Both the position numbers and the translations under genes were made by a program. DNA of 64,000 bases, from assembly GCF_004216955.1 (NCBI RefSeq), contig NZ_SGXL01000001.1, positions 372,001-436,000 of the forward strand. Reading direction: 5' to 3'. Numbering within the stretch: the stretch's first letter is position 1; each line of letters opens with the position of its first letter. Positions 16,652-24,111 of this stretch are shown here, in pieces. This stretch comes from Fictibacillus sp. BK138 (GTDB lineage Bacteria; Bacillota; Bacilli; Bacillales; Fictibacillaceae). The notes beneath the pieces were generated by a model. That model saw only the letters and a program-made list of their open reading frames with translations. It ran no database searches and was not told the origin of the DNA.

Positions 16652-16978
16652 TTAATGTAATTCACCACTGTTACTCGTTTCAGCCCTCTTTGCAGCCCTA
16701 GCAAATTCTTCGAAAAACTTAATCCACGTAGGCTGCTTTGTCCACAATTTTTCAGGATGGAATTGAAAACCGTATAGAAAAGGATGGGACTTAAGATTCT
16801 AAAATTTCAACCAAACCATCAGTTCTTGACCTTGCCGAAACTTTCAATCCTTGTCCTAAGGCTTTCATATGCTATCTATGAAATGAGTTTACAGGTAACG
16901 TTTTTTTCTCATTGAATTCAAATTCATGGACAGGAAGCTCAGGAGGAATTTGATGTCTTTCTAAAAACAAGAAAATAC
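16652..16978 (-). pseudogene. Decayed class I glutamine amidotransferase (peptidase C26 / PuuD-like)
   Basis: The minus strand encodes HPFLYGFQFHPEKLW and then KFFEEFARAAKRAE before a stop at 16652. This is the C-terminus of a gamma-glutamyl-GABA hydrolase-type protein with the catalytic His-x-Glu in QFHPE. Further upstream on the same strand, after a frame change and a stop, come LPVHEFEF, LPVNSFHR (stop in place of Gln) and then ALGQGLKVSARS, all in family order. The N-terminal half with the nucleophilic cysteine is absent. The gene is thus truncated, frameshifted and interrupted by stops. Confidence 0.8.
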
Positions 16979-16985
16979 AAACCAA

Positions 16986-17030
16986 ATTGCATAGCAATTA
17001 GTACTATAAATCGCAACGAAATTCGTTGTG
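16986..17030 (-). repeat. Dispersed 45-bp repeat, copy 1
   Basis: On the minus strand, CACAACGAATTTCGTTGCG leads into ATTTATAGTACTAATTGCTA. The same unit with about six base differences is at 63506-63550 on the plus strand. The GCAACGAA/TTCGTTGC part folds as a hairpin. Confidence 0.65.
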
Positions 17031-17113
17031 GTTTTTTGGTGTACCAGGGTTTTGGTTGAAAACACCACTTTTATTACCTTAATTAACACTCTGATCTGCA
17101 TATGTTTAACAGG

Positions 17114-17154
17114 GTGACAATAACTATTGTCACGTTGCGAATTGGTATGCCAAT
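17114..17154. other. Two adjacent short palindromes
   Basis: GTGACAATA-AC-TATTGTCAC (17114-17133) has perfect nine-base arms, and ATTGGTATGCCAAT (17141-17154) follows eight bases later. They could be operators or the footprint of a lost element; no gene start is adjacent. Confidence 0.4.
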
Positions 17155-17341
17155 TTCACTTGTTAATTGACTTAGCAATTGAGGCGAAAAAGGATAAATA
17201 GATAATTTGATTGAATAAATAAATGGAATAAATATCCTTACCTTATTATAAGTAGATACAAACGGATAATTTCCTATTCGACTTTGGAAATGTATCAAGT
17301 GAGGCAGATGGATTATATAACAAAAAAGGGAGATAAAATTT

Positions 17342-17509
17342 ATGGGGAATAACAAGTTAGAATACATAAAGGTTGCGTGTTTAGTTATGATAGCAGTAAG
17401 TTTATCAATTATAGCTTTGAATATTGTGAATCAAATTAGCGTGTTAGAAGGAATTCAAGATAAACTAGATGATATTCAGTCTGGAATAATGAATATTAAT
17501 AACAATTAA
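17342..17509 (+). CDS. Small single-span membrane protein
   Basis: 55 residues with AAAAAAGGGAG nine bases before the ATG. A single membrane helix at residues about 10-28 (KVACLVMIAVSLSIIALNIV) is followed by a short amphipathic tail (LEGIQDKLDDIQSGI) that could form a coiled coil. No homologue recognised. It stands alone. Confidence 0.55.
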   Translation: MGNNKLEYIKVACLVMIAVSLSIIALNIVNQISVLEGIQDKLDDIQSGIMNINNN

Positions 17510-17577
17510 TCAACGAAGCAACATTTTTTACTTTTCAGTATATTTCAACGTTAGTATAATTTCACAATAAGCGCATA

Positions 17578-17606
17578 AGAAAACGACCAGATTATGTCTG
17601 GTCGTA
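17578..17606 (-). terminator. Terminator after anti-sigma gene 1 (minus strand)
   Basis: ACGACCAGA pairs with TCTGGTCGT. On the minus strand it is followed by TTTTCTTA, 108 bases past the stop of the anti-sigma gene. Confidence 0.65.
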
Positions 17607-17713
17607 TTGGATATTATTTGCATATTCAATTATCTATTACCTTAACTAAAAGGAAATTGCAATTTCATCATCCAAAAGAACCCGTTGGCTGCCACGCTCT
17701 TCTTTTTCATTTA

Positions 17714-18952
17714 CTATTCTTTCGGTGGTACACTTTTTAACATTTCGGGATTATCATCAAAACGAAGTACAACTTGGTATCCTTCATAATCTTTTTGTTG
17801 TACTAAAGAGCCATCGTTAATGTACAACAGTTGTTGAGACTTCTCTAAATAATAGAAGGTATACCCGTTATTATTCACATAATAAGGTTCTCCAAGCGTA
17901 GTCGTTAATTCTCTTATTTCATCTTCATTTAAATGTACCGTTAACATTCTAGCCGTATAATCAGTTTCAGGGTCTCCCTCATAATGAACATAAAGATTAT
18001 CATTTTTTTTAACCTTCCACCTTGCAGTGTTATGGCCTGATAAATCATCATGTAAAATAGAGTGCTTATCATAAGGTCCTAATATGCGGTTAATTTCTTC
18101 TGACTTCATTCCAACAGTAATACCATTAAAATAAAATGTTCCATTATTATTTAAGATATTTACTCTTTCAAAAGGGGTTTTCTTCTTTCCATATTTCGCT
18201 TCTAAGTCAGCAAGGGAAACTTCTCCGTTCGTTTCTTGCTGAGTGGATGGTGTGGTGGTTTCATCATTTGATGGTTCCGGATCTTTTTGAACAGGTGTTT
18301 CTTCAGATTTTACAGGCTCTTTAACAGTAGCTTCTTCGTAAGTGATATTATTCATTACAAATGATGCTAATGTTTTGTTTTTACTATAGACCTCTACTTC
18401 TAAAGCGTCTTTAAATGTATTTTCATCAACGATATCCAAGTCCACAGTAACTACTTTTTCAAATGAATAGGATTCGTTTGGTTTTAAGACCTTATTTAAT
18501 GGTACATCGAGGACTAAACTTTTTGTGCCTAATGAAGAAGCCATTACATCACTCAAAATATTAATTTTTGCCTGAAAAGGTTCACTTTCGAAATTAGTAT
18601 TATTTTTTACCATGCCTTTAACAGTCAGTTCACGCGTACTCACATCATAAGTCAGTTGGTTGGAAGCTTGCGTAAATTCCTGCGCATACCGGATTTCATG
18701 CTTCTTTTCCTCTATCGCTGTATCAGGTGTTAAATAGTTAGCAATCAATGTGTAAGATGCAAAGATGATACCGGCGAAAAGAGCAGCAGTCAAAAGTCTA
18801 GGGAGAACTGTTTTTTTTCTTTTAGTTATTCGGCTAGGTGATGCATTTTTAATAACAGATAATATAGTTTGCTCATCTTTTTCCGTAAAAACAGGTGTCT
18901 TCGAAATTTCATTGTCTATAATTCTATTTAATTGTTTGAAACGATTCTCCAT
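17714..18952 (-). CDS. Membrane-bound anti-sigma-like protein, pair 1
   Basis: 412 residues; its ATG overlaps the TAA of the ECF sigma gene (TAATG), so the two are translationally coupled. The cytoplasmic N-terminus (residues 1-48) precedes a single membrane helix at about 50-70 (LPRLLTAALFAGIIFASYTL). An extracellular part of 340 residues follows, with a Pro/Glu/Thr-rich linker near 205-245. The layout is that of DUF4179-type anti-sigma factors, which hold their sigma at the membrane until an outside signal arrives. It is paralogous to the protein at 19712-20815. Confidence 0.75.
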   Translation of the reverse strand: MENRFKQLNRIIDNEISKTPVFTEKDEQTILSVIKNASPSRITKRKKTVLPRLLTAALFAGIIFASYTLIANYLTPDTAIEEKKHEIRYAQEFTQASNQLTYDVSTRELTVKGMVKNNTNFESEPFQAKINILSDVMASSLGTKSLVLDVPLNKVLKPNESYSFEKVVTVDLDIVDENTFKDALEVEVYSKNKTLASFVMNNITYEEATVKEPVKSEETPVQKDPEPSNDETTTPSTQQETNGEVSLADLEAKYGKKKTPFERVNILNNNGTFYFNGITVGMKSEEINRILGPYDKHSILHDDLSGHNTARWKVKKNDNLYVHYEGDPETDYTARMLTVHLNEDEIRELTTTLGEPYYVNNNGYTFYYLEKSQQLLYINDGSLVQQKDYEGYQVVLRFDDNPEMLKSVPPKE

Positions 18953-19509
18953 TATCTCTCACTTCCAAGCTGAAGGTATTGATCCTGCAGCAGCTTCCTG
19001 GCACGACTCAAACGAGTTTTGACAGTCGATTCGTTCATAGAAAGAAGCTCGCATATTTCTCGAATAGAAAAATCTTTATAGTAATGTAATAAAATGATTT
19101 CACGATATTTAATAGAAAGCGAGAGTACAGCTTGGTAGAGAATCTGATCCTCGCTGTCAGAAATGACACCGTCTTCTGCGGAAGAGGCACTGTCTTTTTG
19201 ATCGTTTGAAAACTTGTCTGTGAATGCAAGTTTTCGATAACTCCAGCTCTTTAAAAAATCCTTAGAGCGGTTTATGGCGATCGAATAGATCCAGCTTCGC
19301 ACAGCTGAATCTCCCCGAAACGTATCTAACTTTGTATATAGTGTTACAAAAACGTCCTGTGTAATATCTTCAGCTGATTGCCAGTTCTTCACGAACGTAT
19401 AAACAAGACGCTTTATTTCTTCCCCGTAAGTTTTCATAAGGAATACGATCGCTTCATCGTTGCTCATCCCTGAGATGCTGACGTTTTCCTTTAATCCCTG
19501 GTTCCTCAC
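18952..19509 (-). CDS. ECF sigma factor, pair 1
   Basis: 185 residues from GTG 19509, preceded by AAGGGGGTTGTTAA. Sigma region 2 is at about 22-92 (IKRLVYTFVKNWQSAEDITQ, then VRSWIYSIAINRSKDFLKSW). Region 4 is at about 125-178 (KYREIILLHYYKDFSIREIC, then ESTVKTRLSRARKLL). It is intact. The gene is read from an ECF-type promoter (TGAAAC-N17-CGTCTTAC) probably recognised by this sigma itself, and the next gene encodes its anti-sigma. The regulon is not readable from the window. Confidence 0.92.
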   Translation of the reverse strand: MRNQGLKENVSISGMSNDEAIVFLMKTYGEEIKRLVYTFVKNWQSAEDITQDVFVTLYTKLDTFRGDSAVRSWIYSIAINRSKDFLKSWSYRKLAFTDKFSNDQKDSASSAEDGVISDSEDQILYQAVLSLSIKYREIILLHYYKDFSIREICELLSMNESTVKTRLSRARKLLQDQYLQLGSER

Positions 19510-19543
19510 TTAACAACCCCCTTGCAAATGCTATTCCGAAAGT

Positions 19544-19572
19544 AAGACGAAGCAATCGTAACACAAGTTTCA
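19544..19572 (-). promoter_or_regulatory. ECF promoter of sigma pair 1
   Basis: On the minus strand TGAAAC is separated by 17 bases from CGTCTTAC, and the sequence continues TTTCGGA. It is almost identical in layout and -10 sequence to the promoter at 21386-21414, so the two pairs likely share promoter specificity. Confidence 0.8.
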
Positions 19573-19612
19573 TTATTATAGAATATGAGTATAATTTTTC
19601 CATCAAATTGTT

Positions 19613-19639
19613 GGGGGTCAGTCCCCACACAAATACAAG
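19613..19639. repeat. Degenerate GGGGACAGACCC-type repeat, copy 3
   Basis: GGGGGTCAGTCCCC followed by ACACAAATACAAG, the same 3' flank as copy 1. It lies just upstream of ECF promoter 1 and downstream of the second anti-sigma gene. Confidence 0.65.
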
Positions 19640-19676
19640 CACCCTGTTTTTCCGCCTCAGGAGGACACAAGCAGAG

Positions 19677-19703
19677 TAAAAGCTGGCTTAACAAAGCCAG
19701 CTT
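19677..19703 (-). terminator. Terminator after anti-sigma gene 2 (minus strand)
   Basis: AAGCTGGCTT pairs with AAGCCAGCTT; on the minus strand the tail is TTTACT, so termination may be moderate. Confidence 0.6.
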
Positions 19704-19711
19704 CTACACCA

Positions 19712-20815
19712 TCAATCTTCTATTCCTCCACTGTCTGCTCTGTCTTCCTTAACCGTACCATCTGGAAAAACACGATATGTGTACTTGAATCCATACTCTA
19801 GCATGTTATAAAAACTAAAACTGTTTACTTTTAAATTTTCATCCCATTCGACAAACAATATGGTGTCAACCGTACCGTCTAATAATCCTTTATCATCGAT
19901 AGCATCAGGAAGTTTATTTTCCGGAGAAAAAGTGTAACCAGGATCTGCTCCTAGATCGAACCGCCAGAAGTTCTCATTACCTTTTGCACCCTCAACGGCT
20001 GTATATTTATCGCCAAACAATGCTTTAACTTCTTTTTGAGTCATTCCAAGCTTAAGGTTCTTTTTAATTTCTTCAATTTTCATACTTTCTTCAACAGGTG
20101 TTACGCTTTTTTCAATAACATGAACCTCTTTGATCACATGTGTTTTGACCACTTTATCATCCACGATAAAAGCAAGTTGTACTTTGTTCTCTAACTCTTC
20201 TTTTGTAACATCCTTCAAAAGCGGAACTTCTTCTAAAAACTGAAAGACTTCGTCGTGCTGTGTGTTTGCATATCTCGCATCCGCAAAATAAAAGGATAAC
20301 TCTTTTAAAGCACTTTCTAAATTAGGATTGAGTATATTCGCTTTAACTGCGAATTGAGGACTTTCTTTTTCAGCAAGGTTGATAAATCCGCCCCATATCT
20401 TCAAAGTGCCTGTTTCTTTATTGATCTCGACGCCGCCATTTGGATCTGTGAAATATGCGTCATATGTGATAGATAGTTCCTCAGGTTTCTCTTCTTTAAC
20501 CTCTTTTTCATCCGCAACCTTTTCGTTCTCTTTACTCTCTTTATCTTCTTTCATCTCTAGCTCTTTATTATCTTGAACAGCCTGTTGTTTAGGCTGAAAA
20601 AATTCATCTAAGTAGGTGAAAGAGACCAGTAATAGTCCAGCAAATAAAGCTACAGTCAGTAAAGCAGGGACAAACGATCTTCGATTCAATACCGGCCGTT
20701 TCTTTTGTTCCTGAATTTCCCGTAAAATGTTCTGCTCATCCTTTTCATTAAACACAGAGTCTGCAGATATTTGTTCATCCATAATTTTATTTAAGCGATT
20801 CAGATGATCTCCCAT
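19712..20815 (-). CDS. Membrane-bound anti-sigma-like protein, pair 2
   Basis: 367 residues, overlapping the upstream sigma gene by 16 bases. The N-terminus (MGDHLNRLNKIMDEQI, FNEKDEQNIL) mirrors that of pair 1 (FKQLNRIIDNEI, FTEKDEQTIL). A membrane helix at about 49-68 is followed by a very Lys/Glu-rich linker (80-112) and an extracellular domain in which KLGMTQKEVKALFG resembles the matching stretch of pair 1. It is therefore a duplicated partner. Its cognate sigma is frameshifted, so its role may be lost or shifted. Confidence 0.72.
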   Translation of the reverse strand: MGDHLNRLNKIMDEQISADSVFNEKDEQNILREIQEQKKRPVLNRRSFVPALLTVALFAGLLLVSFTYLDEFFQPKQQAVQDNKELEMKEDKESKENEKVADEKEVKEEKPEELSITYDAYFTDPNGGVEINKETGTLKIWGGFINLAEKESPQFAVKANILNPNLESALKELSFYFADARYANTQHDEVFQFLEEVPLLKDVTKEELENKVQLAFIVDDKVVKTHVIKEVHVIEKSVTPVEESMKIEEIKKNLKLGMTQKEVKALFGDKYTAVEGAKGNENFWRFDLGADPGYTFSPENKLPDAIDDKGLLDGTVDTILFVEWDENLKVNSFSFYNMLEYGFKYTYRVFPDGTVKEDRADSGGIED

Positions 20816-21350
20816 GAAATGTCACCTCCTAAAGTTTCAAGAGATTTTTGCAAGTGCTTTTTACCTTCATTGACGCGAAGTTCTACTTTTGAAAGCGGCA
20901 CCTTTAAAATATGGCCTATTTCTACTAAAGAAAACTGACAATAATAATGCAGAATGATCACTTCACGAAATTTAATAGGTAACTTCAAAATCGCTTCATA
21001 CAACAATTGATCTTCTGACACGTTATCATTATTACGAGTACGTAATTTTGATTTCCCTCTCAACACTTGCATACGAAAAGTCCAGCTAACCAAATGCTCT
21101 TTCGTTTTTTGATCATAACCGAATAAATCCAATTCCGAACCGTTATATCTTCAACCCTAAATGTATCAAGATGAGTATAAGCTGTTACAAAAACGTCTTG
21201 TGTAATCGTTTCTGCCTGCGGCCAGTTTTGAACGAACATATATACAACGCGTTTAATTTCTTCTCCATACCTTCTCATCAAGTAGATGATGGCATCGTTA
21301 CGATTCATGCCATCCATACTTATAAACTCTTGTAACCCCTTATTTTCCAC
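20800..21350 (-). pseudogene. ECF sigma factor, pair 2, with frameshift in an A-run
   Basis: From GTG 21350 (ribosome site AAGGAGG) the frame encodes VENKGLQEFISMDG, IKRVVYMFVQNWPQAETITQ and VRNWIYSVMIKK, all region 2. It then runs out of frame within a six-base A-run (T-run at 21105-21110 on the plus strand). The neighbouring frame continues as KTKEHLVSWTFRM and then region 4 (KFREVIILHYYCQFSLVEI, KVPLSKVELRVNEG) to a stop at 20800. One extra A would restore a full 184-residue protein like that of pair 1. Pseudogene, sequencing error, or slippage-dependent expression cannot be told apart here. Confidence 0.85.
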
Positions 21351-21385
21351 GAAAGCTAGCCTCCTTGTGATGCACATCCGATAGT

Positions 21386-21414
21386 AAGACGATATAACGT
21401 GAAATGTGGTTTCA
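21386..21414 (-). promoter_or_regulatory. ECF promoter of sigma pair 2
   Basis: TGAAAC-N17-CGTCTTAC on the minus strand, continuing TATCGGA. It lies 36 bases before the GTG start of the frameshifted sigma gene. Confidence 0.8.
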
Positions 21415-21427
21415 TATTGGATATAAA

Positions 21428-21453
21428 GGGGGTACAGACCCAATCTGTCCTCC
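21428..21453. repeat. Degenerate GGGGACAGACCC-type repeat, copy 4
   Basis: GGGGGTACAGACCC and TCTGTCCTCC form an imperfect palindrome, directly upstream of ECF promoter 2, as copy 3 is of promoter 1. Confidence 0.65.
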
Positions 21454-21550
21454 ATATTTCCATTATGAATAATCAAAGCTAAATTTTAATATGTTAAGAC
21501 CGATATAGTAGGTATATTTACACATAAAAAGATAAGCAGGGGGAAGAAGA

Positions 21551-22039
21551 ATGGTTCCAAAAAATATTGCAGAATTAGATAGAATTAAAAGAGAGTGCGT
21601 ATCAATTGTAAACAAAAGAGCTTCAGCCTCTGGGTTAGCTGCTGCAGTTCCAGTTCCTGGTGCTGATATTGCAGCTGATGTAGCAATTATGATGGAACTA
21701 TTATCTACAATAAATAAAAAATTCGGGTTATCTCAAGATCAAATTGATGGCTTAGACCCCGAAACGAAAAAGATGCTGCTTGTAATTGTTACCTCAATTG
21801 GTAGTGACATCGTTGGAAAACTGATCACGAAACAATTGGTGGCACAATTGCTGAAGAAGGTGGGAGCGCGCGTAGCTGTTAAAGGTGTTGCCAAGTTTAT
21901 TCCGATCGTTGGACAGCTTGCAGCAGCAGGCATCAGTTTTGGTGCGATGAAAATGTTAGGAAATTCTCATATCGAGGAATGCTACCAAGTATGCAAGAGG
22001 TTTATTGAAGAAAAAGAAGAAACTTTTGTACATCAATAA
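21551..22039 (+). CDS. Hydrophobic helical protein (DUF697/EcsC-like)
   Basis: 162 residues behind AGGGGGAAGAAGA. The sequence is rich in Ala/Val/Gly helices: ASASGLAAAVPVPGADIAAD, then VAKFIPIVGQLAAAGISFGA. This recalls the paired Pro-Gly membrane segments of the DUF697/YcjF and EcsC families (tentative). The C-terminal tail is charged. It may associate with membranes; no catalytic motif is visible. It is monocistronic, with a terminator 150 bases downstream. Confidence 0.55.
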   Translation: MVPKNIAELDRIKRECVSIVNKRASASGLAAAVPVPGADIAADVAIMMELLSTINKKFGLSQDQIDGLDPETKKMLLVIVTSIGSDIVGKLITKQLVAQLLKKVGARVAVKGVAKFIPIVGQLAAAGISFGAMKMLGNSHIEECYQVCKRFIEEKEETFVHQ

Positions 22040-22189
22040 TGCTCTAAAAAATAACGATTACAATCAAAAGGCTAGCTTATTTTGCGGGATTATCTCTAAT
22101 CGATTTACAAAAGAGCAGACGCGCACTAAATAAACTGCACCTTATAAAATAGACAGTTTATAAAAAGGATCTTTTATTCAGATAGTAGT

Positions 22190-22224
22190 TGACCTCGGAA
22201 TTGTTCCGGGGTCATCTTTTTTTT
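22190..22224 (+). terminator. Rho-independent terminator
   Basis: TGACCTCGGAA pairs with TTCCGGGGTCA and is followed by TCTTTTTTTT. Confidence 0.8.
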
Positions 22225-22453
22225 ATCCCCATTGATAGCGTGCAGAGTTTTAATACTCCATGTAATCTTCAGTCTTTCCTCTTAACTCAGTCACCGTTTT
22301 ACATGTAGTGGCGTCTACTTCATCTTTGAAATGGCCAATAACTCGTTTAAAGCACATCCTACTACTTATTTTTAAAGTAAGACAAGAGTCAAGTTGTAAT
22401 GATTTCAAATCAACAATATTAACGGATGATTAAATGAAGATAAAGTTCAATAA
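22225..22453. other. Intergenic region, possible gene remnant
   Basis: The minus strand has a short frame (22250-22357, 35 residues, KRVIGHFKDEVDATTCKTV inside) that is open further upstream without a start. It reads like the end of a lost protein, but I cannot identify it and it lacks a ribosome site. Confidence 0.3.
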
Positions 22454-22631
22454 AAAGAACAAAAAAACAATAAAAAAATTAAAAATGTAAGAAAATAGAA
22501 GAAAAATACAGATATTTAGTACATTTGTACGTTAAAAAGAACAAAAATGAACTTAAATGAGGGTTTTTAATCTAGGTATAACGTTCTATAATAACAACAT
22601 AAATGTTCTTTAAAACGAACAAAAAAAGAAC
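22454..22631. promoter_or_regulatory. SinR-type operators and promoter of the tapA operon
   Basis: AAAGAAC at 22454-22460, 22536-22542 and 22625-22631; GTTCTAT at 22583-22589; and GTTCTTTAAAACGAAC (GTTC-N8-GAAC) at 22605-22620. These match the B. subtilis SinR half-site GTTCTYT. A -10 box TATAAT at 22587-22592 overlaps the GTTCTAT site, so bound SinR would cover the promoter. The -35 region is poor. Confidence 0.75.
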
Positions 22632-22669
22632 ACAGCCCTAATCCTGAGAAGGAGGGATTCAAAATTAGA

Positions 22670-23434
22670 ATGAAACGCTTAAGGAAGTTCAGGAACAAAA
22701 ATTACTATTATTTGTTTTCTATGAAACTTGGAATCATATTTTACTTATCTATTTTTACCATACTACATCTCACTGGATCTACCGCTGCTTATTTTAATGA
22801 TAGAGCTGAAGTTACTGGAATCATTGAAGTTGGTACCTGGGAAGACATAATACCTTGGGACAATAGTTCATTAGAGTTTCCAAACAAGAACGCAAAAACT
22901 TCAAGTGTCACACAGTGTACTCCAGTTGAGGTTGTTATTAAAAACGGTGGAGATAAGGACATGAAAGGCCCAGTGGATTATGAAGTATGGTGGGCAGAGG
23001 AAGATAAAAATCCTAAAGATGGGCTTAAGTTAGCTACAGGTCAAGTTAATGCACTTAAGAGTGGTGAAACTCAAAAGTTATCATACACTCCTAACAAAAA
23101 CGGCAACTATAAATTTAAAGCTATGCAACGACCAGGACATCCGGGTCTGGGAGAGCTTTGGAGTGAAAGCATCGCAGTTTCTAATTGTGGTGACACAAGT
23201 GACGGGCAAAACGAAGGCAATCAAGAACCACCACCAACTGAAGAACCCAAAAAGAAAGATAAACCTACAAATCCTCCTGTGAAAACTGAAGAACCAGTGG
23301 AACCACCACCTTCTGAAGAAGCGGGAGTTACAGAACCACCTGCACTACCTAAAGAAAATGAGACTACTAATACAGATGATCAACAGATACAAGAAACACC
23401 AACTGAAGAACCTAAAAACCAAAATGAAAAATAA
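22670..23434 (+). CDS. tapA: TapA-like amyloid-fibre anchoring/assembly protein
   Basis: 254 residues. The N-terminal signal region is cut SipW-style (FYLSIFTILHLTGSTAAYFN, cleavage near STA-AYF). A globular domain of about 45-170 with two cysteines (VTQCTPVEV, VSNCGD) is followed by a long Pro/Glu/Thr-rich tail (residues 175-254). TapA helps TasA fibres nucleate and stay on the cell. The best ribosome site (GGAGGG) is 13 bases from this ATG and seven from an in-frame ATT at 22664, so the true start is uncertain by two codons. First gene of the tapA-sipW-tasA unit. Confidence 0.82.
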   Translation: MKRLRKFRNKNYYYLFSMKLGIIFYLSIFTILHLTGSTAAYFNDRAEVTGIIEVGTWEDIIPWDNSSLEFPNKNAKTSSVTQCTPVEVVIKNGGDKDMKGPVDYEVWWAEEDKNPKDGLKLATGQVNALKSGETQKLSYTPNKNGNYKFKAMQRPGHPGLGELWSESIAVSNCGDTSDGQNEGNQEPPPTEEPKKKDKPTNPPVKTEEPVEPPPSEEAGVTEPPALPKENETTNTDDQQIQETPTEEPKNQNEK

Positions 23435-23449
23435 AAAGGGTGATTCTAT

Positions 23450-24019
23450 ATGAATGTTATAAAGATTAAAAAATGGGTTAGCAACATTATTACTTCATTA
23501 CTTTTTTTAACTTTAATTTTTACAGCTGTAGTAGTTATCTCCTCAAAAGCATCTGGTGGCGAGCCTACTGTAATGGGATATCAACTTAAAACCGTTCTAT
23601 CTGGTTCTATGGAGCCTGGTATACAAACTGGTTCTATCATAGCTATTAAACCAGGTGGTGACATGACCCGTTTTCAAAAAGGTGATGTTATTACGTTTAA
23701 GGAATCAGAAGAAAAGTTAATTACTCACCGTGTAATGGAAGTAAAAGGTACTGGAGACAACACGCAATATATTACAAAAGGTGACAACAATGACGCAGCT
23801 GATTTGGATCCGGTTTTAGCAGCCAATGTGGTCGGAGAATATAAAGGATTTACTATACCTTATATTGGTTATCTTTTGAGCACTGCACAATCTAAAACGG
23901 GTTCTGCTTTACTTTTAATCCTACCAGGAATTTTATTACTGTTATATTCCGGTATCACAATCTGGAAGGCGATTAAAGAAGTTGACGTAAAGAAAGACGC
24001 TTCAACGATTTCCAATTAA
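23450..24019 (+). CDS. sipW: SipW-type signal peptidase I (ER type)
   Basis: 189 residues. An N-terminal membrane helix (about 14-32) is followed by the catalytic Ser in VLSGSMEPG (about residue 52) and a His in ITHRVMEV instead of the Lys of ordinary bacterial enzymes, the mark of the ER/SipW type. A conserved TKGDNND block lies near residue 107, and a second membrane helix at about 152-174. It should process the signal peptides of TapA, TasA and probably the next LPXTG protein. It lies 15 bases after tapA. Confidence 0.93.
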   Translation: MNVIKIKKWVSNIITSLLFLTLIFTAVVVISSKASGGEPTVMGYQLKTVLSGSMEPGIQTGSIIAIKPGGDMTRFQKGDVITFKESEEKLITHRVMEVKGTGDNTQYITKGDNNDAADLDPVLAANVVGEYKGFTIPYIGYLLSTAQSKTGSALLLILPGILLLLYSGITIWKAIKEVDVKKDASTISN

Positions 24020-24111
24020 TTTGGTTGAATCTCCGTATAGGTTACAAATCTTTACGGATTCAATATAAAAATTGTACATACCCGAAAAAGGGTGAAAGGG
24101 AGGAAATGAAA

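Noticed and set aside
17083-17367. 94-codon minus-strand frame
   Set aside because: No ribosome site, it spans the palindromes, and its start overlaps the small membrane-protein gene; probably chance.
22250-22357. 35-codon minus-strand frame that reads like a protein end
   Set aside because: It could not be assigned to any family and has no ribosome site; recorded only as a possible remnant.
24025-24111. Longer TasA start at 24025
   Set aside because: It would put 29 mostly polar residues before the signal peptide, and the ribosome site GGGAGG is inside this extension.
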